A DNA stretch of 30,588 nucleotides. Origin: Hydnum rufescens UP504 (lineage: Eukaryota > Basidiomycota > Agaricomycetes > Cantharellales > Hydnaceae). Positions 1-9,316 of the stretch are shown here, in pieces. The first letter of the stretch is position 1, and the number at the start of each line of letters is the position of its first letter. The DNA lies in NCBI GenBank assembly GCA_014904985.1, contig MU129249.1:13777-44364 (forward strand), in the 5' to 3' direction. A model generated the notes under the pieces. That model ran no database searches. It worked only from the letters and a program-made list of their open reading frames with translations, and was not told the origin of the DNA. The translations under genes and the position numbers were made by a program.

Positions 1-58
1 CCGCCAACATCACGCCCACAGAACCACACCCGCCTCAGCGGGTGTGGTTCTACATAAG

Positions 59-151
59 GTAAGTAAGGTCTAACGGCGCAAAAAGAGCAGCGAATGCTGC
101 TCTTTTTGCGCTGGTTTTAATTTAAAACTAACACGTTATTTATTATTCTAG
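59..151 (+). other. Intron-like cassette 1
   Basis: 93 bp from AAG|GTAAGT to TTATTCTAG|G, with ACTAAC about 20 nt before the acceptor and a perfect 16-bp stem (76-91 with 96-111, loop GAAT) inside. All three splice signals are close to the fungal consensus. Whether it is transcribed and spliced is not known. Confidence 0.55.
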
Positions 152-364
152 GTTATCGCCTGAAGTACATACAGCAAGATGAAGACCCACCGAACGAACC
201 CCCCCCCTGCAAATGACAACGCCCCGCGAAACGAAAGCCACAAACGCGCCCCGCCAAAAGAACGAGCGCCAAACAAAACCCAGGAACGAGGACGCACGAC
301 ACAGGACCACGGAACCCCCAGACAAACCACACACCCGCTTCGGCGGGTGTGTGGTAATCTTAAG

Positions 365-468
365 ATAAGTTTTTATTGCGCCAAAGGAGCAGCATACGCT
401 GCTCCTTTCGCGTAGGTTTTTCTTTTCTTTTTACTAACATATTATTCATTTTTTATTATAGTTTCTAG
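365..468 (+). other. Intron-like cassette 2 (donor changed)
   Basis: About 104 bp. The donor position reads AAG|ATAAGT, so the invariant G is replaced by A. TACTAAC is present at 432-438 and the acceptor is TTTCTAG|G. Stem B is a variant (AAAGGAGCAGC with GCTGCTCCTTT) in which both arms changed together. As it stands the donor should not be used. Confidence 0.45.
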
Positions 469-594
469 GTTAACGAGTCCGTGCCCGACAACCCCAAACC
501 CACCTGAGCCCCGTACGAAAACCCGATAGAGGAAGGCACACGACCGCGGTACGAACGAGTACCACACCCGCCGAAGCGGGTGTGGTACTACAAG

Positions 595-694
595 GTAAGT
601 AAAGCTGTACACCCCCAACGGCGCAAAAAGAGCAGCGAATGCTGCTCTTTTTGCGCCAGTTTTAATTTTCTAACTAATACATGCATCATTCTAG
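595..694 (+). other. Intron-like cassette 3
   Basis: 100 bp from AAG|GTAAGT to CATTCTAG|G with a TAACTAA branch-like box near 670-677. Stem B (620-657) extends to GGCGC/GCGCC and has loop GAAT. Confidence 0.55.
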
Positions 695-856
695 GCTCTC
701 GCTTTAAATGAAGACCCGTGAAAGGAAACTGCCCCCCCCCCGAAACGATAACCCGCCGAAACCCACGACGACGACACGCCGAACGAAGACACGAAACAAC
801 GCCGGAACCCGCATGAACCACACATCCGCTACGGCGGGTGTGTGGTTCTATACAAG

Positions 857-956
857 GTAAGTAACCTCGTACCCACAACGGCGTAAAAAGAGCAGCAGAT
901 GCTGCTCTTTTTACGCTGGTTTTAATTTTTTACTAACACATTATTGATTATTCTAG
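857..956 (+). other. Intron-like cassette 4
   Basis: 100 bp from AAG|GTAAGT to TTATTCTAG|G with a perfect TACTAAC at about 930-936. Stem B here is GCGTAAAAAGAGCAGC (881-896) with GCTGCTCTTTTTACGC (901-916), a paired change relative to the GCGC form of units 1 and 3. Confidence 0.55.
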
Positions 957-1261
957 GTACCGCCTTACCACAAACACCAAAATGAAGACCCGCCAAAGGA
1001 ACCCCCCCCCAGGGAATGACAACGCCCCGCCACACGGAAACCAACAACGCGACCCACCAAAACGAGTGCCGAACGAAACCCGCCGAACCGAGGAGTGAAA
1101 CCAGGCCAGACCACACACCCGCTACCGCGGGTGTGCCCACCCCAACAGACACCCGGGACCAGTCCAAACGACCGGCCCAACGGTGAACCGCCAAGCCACG
1201 GCCCCCCTTCCCTTGAAATGGCCAGCGACGAGCCCGCCGTGCCCCGATGAAGAAGCGGAAG

Positions 1262-1568
1262 GCACCACACACCCGCTAGGCCGGGTGTGTGGTGCTACTA
1301 GGTTGTTCTTTTTTTTTAAATTTCTATGGACAGTGCCACACCCGCTTGAGCGGGTGTGGTGCTACTTAGTTTTTTTTCTAAGTTTCTACGGATGGTACCA
1401 CACCCGCTCAAGCGGGTGTGTGCTACTAAGTAGTTTTTTTATTTTTTATTTTTATTTTATTTTTAAGGACGGTACCACACACCCGCCCATGCGGGTGTGT
1501 GGTGCTACTAAGTAGTTTTTTATTTTATTTCTACGGACGGTACCACACCTGCCCAAGCGGGTGTGGTA
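1262..1568 (+). repeat. Ladder of five stem-loop A hairpins
   Basis: Five copies of stem A at 1262-1295, 1335-1360, 1398-1421, 1471-1502 and 1541-1568, spaced 63-75 bp, separated by T-rich tracts starting with GCTACTA/GCTACTTAG. The stems are 11-14 bp; most differences are G-T wobbles or paired changes. Stem B and the intron signals are absent, so this looks like separate amplification of one half of the cassette. Confidence 0.8.
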
Positions 1569-1587
1569 TTTTTTTACTAATTGAATT

Positions 1588-1612
1588 TTTAAATAAATAA
1601 ATAAATAAATAA
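1588..1612. repeat. AAAT microsatellite
   Basis: About six tandem AAAT units following the hairpin ladder. Confidence 0.85.
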
Positions 1613-1787
1613 GTCCTAATTGGGTGAGTGCTCAACATGCAAATGGGTAACCAGAAAGCCCGCCTAGGCAGGCCTCAAATATATGTATAATAAGTGATAA
1701 TAAATAAATAATTATAAATGGAACACTATTATCACCGATAAGTCCATATGGCCTGCTGTCCTGCAAGTCTGAGATTCTCTAAGTCCC

Positions 1788-1865
1788 AGTTTCGGCCAAT
1801 TTTCGGCCATTTCGGCCAATTCTGGGCCAGAAGGTGCAGGCCGTAAAATGGCCATTTCGGCCGGA
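1788..1865. repeat. Short TTTCGGCCA tandem repeats
   Basis: Several imperfect TTTCGGCCA units lie just upstream of the palindrome at 1874-1927. The same pairing of GGCC-rich repeats and palindrome recurs at 9060-9253, suggesting subterminal repeats of a transposon end. Confidence 0.6.
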
Positions 1866-1873
1866 ATAGTGAT

Positions 1874-1927
1874 GGGACCTACTTAGGTACCATTATCTGC
1901 CCCAAAAGTGGTACCTAACTAGGTAGG
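1874..1927. repeat. Palindromic motif GGACCTACTTAGGTACC, copy 1
   Basis: The left arm CCTACTTAGGTACCA pairs with TGGTACCTAACTAGGTAGG across a spacer of about 16 bp. A near-identical element occurs at 9202-9253 in the same orientation, and a degenerate relative at about 17280-17310. Confidence 0.7.
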
Positions 1928-1948
1928 CTTAGATGACTGACCAAGGTG

Positions 1949-2075
1949 GTTATAGAATGAATTCGATTTCTGCGCATAGCCATAATTAATTTCGTAATAG
2001 GTCACATGATCATTCCAATGGCTGGGATCAATGGATATTTGCATTTTCTGATACTGGATGTTTATATCTTCCACA
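1949..2075 (+). repeat. Left arm of a long-range inverted repeat
   Basis: This stretch matches the reverse complement of 10976-11100 over about 125 bp with scattered substitutions. Anchors include TTCGTAAT and GATACTGGATGTTT. The arms are about 9 kb apart. The right arm joins the 160-bp tandem array at 11085, so this may be a solo fragment of that repeat. Confidence 0.7.
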
Positions 2076-2470
2076 ACGCCTTGACTTCTATCCTCTTTAA
2101 ATGTATGAAAAACAGAAAAATGGCCAAACTGGGGGCAATGCTTCAAATAATTTAGACAATCCCCATATATCACCCCACCATCCCAACTGCATGAGTTGGG
2201 GATTGGTGCTTGTCACTGCTACCGATTACATAATCGAGACCTGCAATGATGAAAAGAACGATGAAACAATACCAGAGGTGCGTCCTTGTACCACGTCTTT
2301 GGCACTTCAACAAGTTCTTTTAGTTTATCAGACATGGGAGTTCCTTATCAATTTTACAAAGTGACATGGATCAGTGGCAATGGTCAAAGTCATTCTTGTA
2401 AGGTCTCATGCAGCAAGTCTGGTGATCACCGAATTAAAGTACCACAGTGGCATTTTTGGCGACAAACTAT
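2076..2470. other. No gene recognised
   Basis: About 400 bp of ordinary composition between an inverted-repeat arm and the AT-hook ORF. Short frames on both strands show no recognisable motif. Confidence 0.5.
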
Positions 2471-3108
2471 ATGAGCTCTGACCCCACATCAACTAAACGT
2501 GGGTGTGGTCGGCCCCGTAAATATGACTCCCTGGATCTCAAAAGAGAGGCCAAGAATGCCCAAAGAAGAGCACAATATGCACTATCATGAAGGTCTTTAC
2601 TCAAATTATTATACTATTTAACTACATGGGTTAATTAAAGTACTACCAGAGGAAAGCTAAAAGGGATTCCCCAAGCACGCACTGCTTTACGTATTGGATA
2701 CAATGATCCAAACAGCGACATGAACAATCACGAAATGAGCGATTCCAAAAAGATCGCTAATAGTGGAAAGGAAGATGGGGGTGGGGAGGATGGTGATGAG
2801 GACGATGGCGATGAGGATAACAGTGATGAGGACAGGGGTGAGGAAGATGAAGGCAAGGAAGTAGGTGTGGGGATGATGACATGGAGGAGGAGGGAAGTGC
2901 AGAGGGTCCCATATTGCATGATCGACATAGGGGTCAGTCCATCCAGTACGATGGCAACTTCCTGAGGTGGAGGGCTGACCGGGAACTGGCAATACTCGAG
3001 GAAAAGTGGGCATCTGCGATGGGACTAGTCGACGTGTTGGAAAGGCAGAACAAGGACCTTCAAGAGGAGGTAGCAGAGTTGAAAGCGAGATTGAGGATGT
3101 ATTCATAG
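2471..3108 (+). pseudogene. AT-hook / acidic / coiled-coil protein remnant
   Basis: Starting at an ATG at 2471, the frame encodes about 36 residues with an AT-hook-like GRPRKY followed by a basic KREAKNAQRRAQY stretch, then a stop near 2588. A downstream segment from about 2655, in frame with the ORF at 2720, encodes a strongly acidic tract rich in GED/DGDED, and after a one-frame shift (around 2850-2880) continues as a 75-residue segment with a coiled-coil C-terminus (ELAILEEKW, LEEVAEL-type heptads), ending at 3108. A short intron may join the first two parts. GRPRKY/RRAQY-type N-termini are common in basidiomycete transposon-associated proteins; function here is unknown. It points toward KDZ copy 1, about 1.9 kb downstream, but is separated from it by a minus-strand gene. 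Confidence 0.4.
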
Positions 3109-3126
3109 ACTACATCATTCTTGCTC

Positions 3127-3914
3127 TTATGGATGAGCAGACCGATTACTCCACATTGGCAAATAAGGGCCCACCCAAAATGAATCCCTGCCAAGCACAG
3201 GTTGGCCTAGGACCTCAACTGAGTCGATAGCATCAGGCAGTTGACCTGGCTCGATGAAATCCAATGATGGAGATCCCTTCATAGACTTTCCGATGTCAGC
3301 ACTGGGCAAGCCAGCACTACCACTGGAGTTGCCTAGCCCCATAGTTGTGTCACCATCTGCATCTACCTGAGGCAAATTTGGCTTCCACTTTTTGAATGAT
3401 GGTGTACCACCGCTGGTGTCAGTGGACTTTCGCTTGGCCCCAGCAAGGGAGGCCCAGAACAGATCGGGCCTTTGAATGTCACAAACACGGTACCACGAGG
3501 AGGGCACACCCTTCACAAACTCATTCTGATTCATGAAATCAAGGGGTAGGCTGACCTGTGGTTTTATTCTTGCGAGGGCTTCCGCAAATAAGGGATGATC
3601 CTTATCGGTTGCAGAATTCATGCTGTCGGAAGGTTCACACCATATCATAGGGCATTTGATGAGACCTACGGTTGCGCCAGGAGTGAGCAACTTTTCCAAA
3701 ATGAGAGAGGCTTATCTCATACCATTTCTTTGGAGGTCAGCATCACATGAAAGGGAGCAGTGAAATATATGCATGAAGGATGGCCACGACCACTCAAATC
3801 TTCAGCAACGATGTTGGAAAGCCGGTATTGCCCAGTCTTTGAGTTTTTCTCTGCCAACTCCACTACATAGATAGAAGACTTAATGAATGTCACTGAATGA
3901 GCTGGAATGAGCAA
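3127..3914 (-). CDS. Unidentified protein, two exons or broken frame
   Basis: Two minus-strand frames lie end to end: 3717-3914 (65 residues, containing IYVVELAEKN and IVAEDLSGRGHPSCIYF) and 3127-3699 (190 residues, with IKCPMIWCEPSD, then a Ser/Gly/Lys-rich low-complexity half). The junction near 3700 has a GTATGA donor-like site and an AAAAG acceptor only 32 bp apart, too short for a normal intron, so a frameshift is as likely. Composition looks protein-like, but I recognise no domain. It converges on the AT-hook gene. It could be cargo of the same mobile element. Confidence 0.35.
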
Positions 3915-4420
3915 AGCCAGACATAGAACTAACCGTTTGGTGCCACCAAACTGCCCTAACAGGCATCTTAATGACGTGACAAAATGCTATCAAATGCAGA
4001 AACAGTGCGCCATAAGGCATCGTAGGTTCCACAAGAGACAGCGCGGAGACTAATGCCAGGATTGAGTCAATGAGGGCATACTGGCTTTCATTTCCATGTC
4101 GGCATCCATCATCGCCAAAGTGTCGGAAGACACGATTGTCAAAGGTAAACTAAGACACCACGAATTCGCGCAAGAAGTTGGCAAATATAAATGATCTAAA
4201 TGGGCAAATATTAGTAGAAGTCATATTTTGAAGGGCATAAATCATCCAGGTGTCATGCCTACTCTACACTGCACATACCGTCCTAGGTATGGAAGGAAAG
4301 TGGAAGCAAATGTCAGAAGCGGGATAACCTCATGGCTCGAACCAACTTCGAGGATGAACAACTTGCGACTGCGCTGTCTCCCGATCACTGTGCCATTCCA
4401 TGTCCCTTTTTTTGAACTGT
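3915..4420. other. No gene recognised
   Basis: About 500 bp with only short, motif-free frames. May contain upstream exons of the minus-strand ORF at 3127-3914, but no convincing splice sites were found. Confidence 0.4.
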
Positions 4421-4755
4421 GAAGGTGTGCATTCAGCCTGCCTGTGCTGCGTGTGTTCTCGATGTCCTGCCACATCCTGGACTGTATCCTCTGTGGGTTC
4501 ATTTAGTATTTTTCCCTGTATCGATTGATTTATTTCTCTTCTGAATTTAGCCTCCATTTTGTGCAAATTGCCGCACCCTTGCCAGTTTTGGACGAAGTGC
4601 ACATCACAAGCTTGCCTTTGATTGTGTGCTGTTGTCCTATTTGCTGCATACTGTTGAACCATGAAGGCATACATCCAGCCTGCCTGTGTTGTGCATGTTC
4701 TCAACGTTCCAGCTGCATCCTGAGTTTGTCCCTTGGTGAGTATATTTAGTATATT
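4421..4755. repeat. Two-copy direct repeat, offset about 242 bp
   Basis: 4421-4512 (GAAGGTGTGCATTCAGCCTG onward, ending TTCATTTAGTA) resembles 4663-4755 (GAAGGCATACATCCAGCCTG onward, ending ATATTTAGTA). Many differences are C/T or G/A. The 90-bp copies are clear; similarity between them is weak. Confidence 0.5.
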
Positions 4756-7444
4756 TGTTGTTTCTTGCGATTAATTGTCTTGTCTCTTATGCCCAATGCG
4801 TACAGATTATGATGAGCATTTGTGAGGTTGTGCAGCGTGACCTCCGCCATATACCCACTGGTTCGATTAGAATATTCGTCATAAACTACATGTACCTCCG
4901 CGAACACTCGATCTTCTCGCACTTGGGGCCTATGGAATGAACAACATGACGAAACGTTTACTTTGCCAGGGGGCAGCTCATGTTCCCACTCCTCCTCTCA
5001 CCACTTCCTCAGCACCTTCCTCATCGTCCCAAGCAGTTCTCGTCTTAACCCCTCAATTCAAACAAAAAGATGCAATCGCTCCAAATTCCCAACTGCTGAA
5101 GTTGTTGGTGTGGGTCTGAGTGGCGTGATAATGACTGAGTCGAGCTGGATTGGAGGATATCCTTCTGGTCCCATCGTTTGGTCGACCTTTGTTGAATCAC
5201 ACCCATTGGATATCAACTTTGAGCCCGAGCTTGCGCCTGAGGTTCATATACATCTTGACCAGGATAAACGTTCTCATCATGCCTGATGGAAGCATGCCCA
5301 AGCCCGGCACTGGGGAGATGAGGTGCTACCGTCTTTGATTCAACCCTATATGAGCTTTCAACGGGGGTGAGACACGGGGGACAAGGTGGACCCAGCACCA
5401 TCGCTATGCACCTGCAATGAAAAGCATTGTGTACTGAGGGTTGTGTGTGTCCACATGGAGTACCTGGAGCATGTTCAACTTGTCATCTGCAAACGCAATC
5501 CTGCCGCAGCCCAGCTCGTACGTCGAGGATTGTTCCCCTGTGCACCTTTGTCTCCGACATTGGCTGTCAACATGGATGTCCTAGAGTTTGCATCGGAACT
5601 CTTTGTTCACATGGGTCCCAATGAGCAGGCATGGGCGGCCACCATGATGAAGTATCTCAAGGCTCGTGGCCATGAATTCGCCACTGCAGACTCACTTTGT
5701 CGGCGATTTGCTAATGCTTTGTTGCACTATCAAGTCCTTGTCCATCTCATCAACGCGGAGATGGCAAAAATCATAGATTCCTTTTGTGACCCCTTGCTGG
5801 TGCCCTCAGTGTCATCAACTTCCTTGACATCACTGCCCTCTGGGGCCCCAACATCCCTTGGGTCCTCAGGGCCTTCAGTGCCCTCAATTTCTTCTCTACC
5901 TTCTGCAGCCCCGACATCAGCAGGACCCCTGACGTACCCAGTGCTAGATGAAACGACACCAATACCTTTTCGAAACTACACTAATGCACACAATTCTGCG
6001 GGGCATGTGCAAGATGGGCCAAGCATTTATTTGCAATCCTGGTGTCCCCTTTGTTTTGGGGGAAGTCACACCAGCGGACTAGGTGTCAGCACCATAGCAT
6101 GTATTGATGCCAACTTCCAAATTAAACACAATCATGACAAAGATTGGCAGAAGGGCTTTGAAGGTGAAACCGGAGCTAGAGACCCCGAGATCTTTTCACC
6201 AAGAATGGTGGAGCTATCCCAAGTAGAGCTCGATATGATGGAAGCCCGTGTTAATGAGCTCCAACCAACAATGAAAACCTGTGTCAACTTGGGGCGAAAA
6301 CAAAAAGTGACTGAGATGATGGAGGATGATCGAGCTGTCCCAGGTGAAGATGATGCAGTGGAACCTGGGATGAATGTTCCGAACTCGGTTCTCAATACGT
6401 GTGGCGACTCTTTCATTGCAGCGGATGGTGATCGCATTAAAGCTTCTACCCAGCAGTTTGATGATACCGGGCTCATGGCCTTACTGTGTCACCATGACAT
6501 TGCCCTTTACGTTGCCAACATGCGCACACCTGGCAAGAAACAATTTTATGCATTTGCCCTCATCATGGCTCTTTTCAAGGAGTTGCCAGAATGGTGGACT
6601 GTGGGGATATTGTATGACATTGCGTGTCAAATCCATTGAAGTCTCCTAAAATGGAACTTTATGCCTGAATGGCATAGTCACATCATCTTTGGTGTCTCGG
6701 TCTTCCATGCGTATGGCCACCAATGGACGTGCCAGCTATGGTATCATCCTCGGAAGTTGGAGATCTGGGGCCTTTCTGATGGTGAAGGCTGTGAGAGGTT
6801 TTGGAGTGAACTCCGAAGACTTATTCCCTCTCTAAGGGTTATGGGCTATCACCGATGACTCTTTATCATTGACCTCCAGGTGGAGCACATTGATGAACTG
6901 AAGCAGCAGGGCCTGGCGAAATGGCTGCATGATTGCACTTTATCTGCTCACAAGCGGGAAGGAGAGGCGACGGCAAGGCTTGGTGGGCAGTCTATCTCAT
7001 ACCTCCTGGATCAGTTCAAGTCACAACGAGCTTTCCAAAGCAAACCGATGCCCCACCAGTCGAAAACCAAAGGAGCTCGTGCAATTGAGCACATCTTGTC
7101 CATGACACAGACTGTGCAATCCCTGCGGATCCATCTCAAGGAAATGGTGGATGAGCTGGGAGAGCTTGCAACTGATAGCAGCACTGTGGTGGTGGAGGAT
7201 GAGCTACGGGCAAAGATCGAGGCTATGCGGTCAAGTATAAAGCGCATCAAGAGTAACATCAAGAAAAAGACGGAGGAACTGCATCTCTCTGATCAGATGT
7301 CCCATAGAGAGTTGGATCACCTTAAGACCGATAAATGGGTGAACCTACAGCTCAATATATGCATTGTTCAAGATCAAATTCTGATAAAACTGCAAGCGCG
7401 GAAGTTTGAACTTGTGGGATTGGATCATGCAGATACTATGGATG

Positions 7445-7450
7445 CTGTGG
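7445..7450. other. Target-site duplication, left (CTGTGG)
   Basis: CTGTGG here is repeated at 8082-8087 on the other side of the inserted element. With one copy counted, the transposase frame runs across the site uninterrupted. Confidence 0.75.
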
Positions 7451-8081
7451 TTCAGGTTTAAACCTGTGGAACCTGAGTTTAAACCTGAACCTGACCCAGG
7501 TCAGGCTTCATTTCATTTTCTTCAGGTCAGGTTCAGGTTTTGCCCTTGCCCTGAATCCAAAAACCAGTCTGAAACCAGGTTTAAACCTGAACCTGAAAGG
7601 TAGGGTGTAGGTTCCATTCCATGTAAATTGACCACTATTCTGCCACCAAATCTGGCAATTTACACATGTGACTATAGTTCTGGAGTCAGAAGTCACATGA
7701 CTTGGCCATCAAATGAGGTAATTGGTGCAGGTCACAAGTCACATGACAGAATGTAGTGTCTAAATACCATCTCCAGAAGATGTGTGAGCAGTAAATTGAA
7801 GTGAAAGGGGGCTAGGAAGGAGATGTGGATCTAAAGCAGGATGTAAAGGGAGTGGCAGAGGCAGAGACTTGAGCACAGGGTGTAGATATTCTGTAGTACC
7901 CCCTGAAAATGTTGGCTTCCCTCATACCTCAGGTTTCAGGTTTAAACCAGGTTTAAACCTGAACCTGACCTGAATGAGACCAAACCTCAGGTCAGGTTCA
8001 GGTTTTGCCCTCATGGGTGATTTTGGAACCTGGTCAGGTTTAGGTTTTGCCCAAATTGGGCAAAACCTGACCAAAACCTGA
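7451..8081 (+). mobile_element. Foldback/MITE-like element, copy 1, inside KDZ copy 1
   Basis: 631-bp element with no coding capacity. Both ends carry 130-160 bp of inverted CAGGTTTAAACCTG-based repeats; the left end starts TTCAGGTTTAAACC and the right end closes CCAAAACCTGA, an approximate terminal inverted repeat. The middle is unique sequence with several GTCACATGA-type motifs. It is flanked by CTGTGG duplications and sits between two in-frame parts of the KDZ gene. A second copy lies inverted at about 16375-17015. No transposase for it is seen in the window. It must be younger than its host element. Confidence 0.85.
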
Positions 8082-8528
8082 CTGTGGCAACCATAGCAGA
8101 TACTGGCCGCGAGCTTGACCACCAAATGAAGGAGCATGTTGAAAAGGCAATGAAGAGCCGGGTCTCTGGAGTACAAGGGGCTCTAAAGCGATATGAGGAG
8201 ATCCGAAGGGAGATGATGAAGCTTCGGGGGAAGGGGAGTGTTGCAGCAGATGCTTATATCCCCCCAGAGATATCCTTGTCTGTCTACAAGCTAGATGTAG
8301 ATGAAGATATCTGGCAAGTACCTCATCATGAGGATCTTGCAAACTTTCCTGATGGAGAGGTACCTGTGTGGCTTAGAGATAAGGGGGTACAGGATGGGAT
8401 ACAAGCTGCCCAAGAGATTCTAAATTGCCACCAGGAGCTGGAGTGTTGCAAGGCTGAATTCTCTAACTTACATACATGGTTTATGACCCAATGTTCTGCC
8501 ACATGGCATGCATATACTCTTTCTTGTG

Positions 8529-8595
8529 GTATGTAATCTACATTTGGCTGTCATGATAGGGGTTGGGGTTGACTGAATTAGCCTCATTCTGCTAG
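8529..8595 (+). other. Intron in KDZ copy 1
   Basis: 67 bp, GTATGT donor and TGCTAG acceptor, with a GACTGAAT branch-like motif about 20 nt before the acceptor. Removing it keeps the frame (split Asp codon) into a 115-residue tail ending at TGA 8940-8942. Confidence 0.75.
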
Positions 8596-9059
8596 ATGCA
8601 GAGGTGAAGTTCTTTGCATTACTAGAGTTGCATCACCTGCATGATTTGGTAGAGGCTTGGCAGAGGCATTCATCAGCAATGCTTGGGAGTGATGGCCAGA
8701 TTGGCTGGATGAATCTTCCTGAGCGGCCTCCTCCCCTTTGTTATGGTAGGATTCAGATACTGTGTGGGCCTGTGTCCCCTGTGGCAAACTCACTGACAGG
8801 TGAGGCTGTGGATGGGGTCTCAGATGCTGCAAGCTCGGATGATGATGAAAATGGGGAATTAGAAGATGCACCTGTGCCGCAAGACATTGCATTCTTAGCT
8901 GCTCTTGATGCTCTTGAGGAGTTAGTTGGGGATGATGCATGAATTGTTCTATTTGAATGTAATATCTTGTATTTTGTAAATTATGGTTGGTTTAACTTGG
9001 AAAAAAAATAGAGATCTGAGTTCTGTGTGTCCTACTGTGGATTTGGGACAAGTTCACAC

Positions 9060-9190
9060 ATTTGGGCCCCATTGGTGCAGGCAGTTTGAATGTATCCACT
9101 TGGGTCCCATTTGGGCCCATTTGGGCCCCACTTGGGCCCCATTGCATTGATACTGCTCTTTAACTTTGGATTTGGGCCCTAGTGGGGCCC
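9060..9190. repeat. TTTGGGCCCCA tandem repeats
   Basis: About seven imperfect GGGCCC-containing units of 10-12 bp immediately upstream of the palindrome at 9202-9253. They parallel the TTTCGGCCA units at 1788-1865. Confidence 0.7.
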
Positions 9191-9201
9191 CAGTATTGTA
9201 G

Positions 9202-9253
9202 GACCTACTTAGGTACCAATTCATGGCACAGATTTGGTACCTAACATAGGTAG
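9202..9253. repeat. Palindromic motif GGACCTACTTAGGTACC, copy 2
   Basis: CCTACTTAGGTACCA (9204-9218) pairs with TTGGTACCTAACATAGGTAG (9234-9253). Same orientation and left-to-right order as the copy at 1874. It may mark the 3' end of the element carrying KDZ copy 1. Confidence 0.7.
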
Positions 9254-9316
9254 TCAATGTGGTTGACCAGCCTGGTTTTCTTTGTACAGCACATCAGGAA
9301 CCGGAACGATCCAATT

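Larger units (their letters stand above)
1..1140 (+). repeat. Tandem array of hairpin-plus-intron cassettes (4 units)
   Basis: Four units of roughly 230-300 bp share one order: stem-loop A (CACACCCGC / GCGGGTGTG stems), an AAG|GTAAGT-like donor, stem-loop B (AAAAAGAGCAGC / GCTGCTCTTTTT stems), a CTAAC or TACTAAC box, a TTCTAG|G acceptor, then a C-rich segment with a conserved ATGAAGACCC and a run of 7-10 C. Stem A is at 21-50, 326-355, 558-589 and 815-848; stem B is at 76-111, 378-412, 620-657 and 881-916. Loops are 4 nt. A fifth, half-degraded stem A lies near 1108-1135. ORFs here are short and repeat-derived, so I call no protein. The array starts at or before the window edge. This resembles no repeat family I can name. 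Confidence 0.85.
4963..8942 (+). pseudogene. KDZ transposase copy 1 (CxC-KDZ), inactivated
   Basis: One frame continues from about 4963 to 8942 if four TGA codons (5284, 5368, 6637, 6856), one insertion (7451-8081) and one intron (8529-8595) are passed over; its 5' start is unclear. Order: a WxxxxxxxxWGDEVLPSLI segment (5287-5350), a CTC...C cysteine cluster and RGLFPCAPLSPTLAV (5400-5560), a Ser/Pro-rich linker (5800-5930), CPLCFGG (6046-6066), the catalytic-type region with CIDANF (Asp codon 6106), DTGLMALLCHHD (6460-6500), LYDIAC (Asp 6616), FHAYGHQWTCQ (6705-6735), GEGCERFW (Glu 6784 and 6793), then a coiled-coil stretch (7080-7420) and an acidic C-terminus. KDZ proteins are cut-and-paste DNA transposases with an RNase H-like fold; assigning the two Asp and one Glu as catalytic is inference from conservation between both copies. 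It cannot make a full protein as it stands. Confidence 0.88.

Noticed and set aside
76..916. Stem B followed by T-runs looks like a bidirectional Rho-independent terminator
   Set aside because: The surroundings are eukaryotic (spliceosomal signals, KDZ genes, short introns), and the same stem recurs in tandem inside intron-like units.
143..1515. Overlapping ORFs of 60-116 residues on both strands of the hairpin array
   Set aside because: They run through stems and C-tracts and are not conserved between units in one frame.
1..1570. Telomeric or subtelomeric end
   Set aside because: No TTAGGG-type repeats; the related cluster at 20 kb is internal.
3127..3914. TET/JBP oxygenase carried by the KDZ element
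   Set aside because: No HxD or distal His/Arg pattern typical of that family could be seen.
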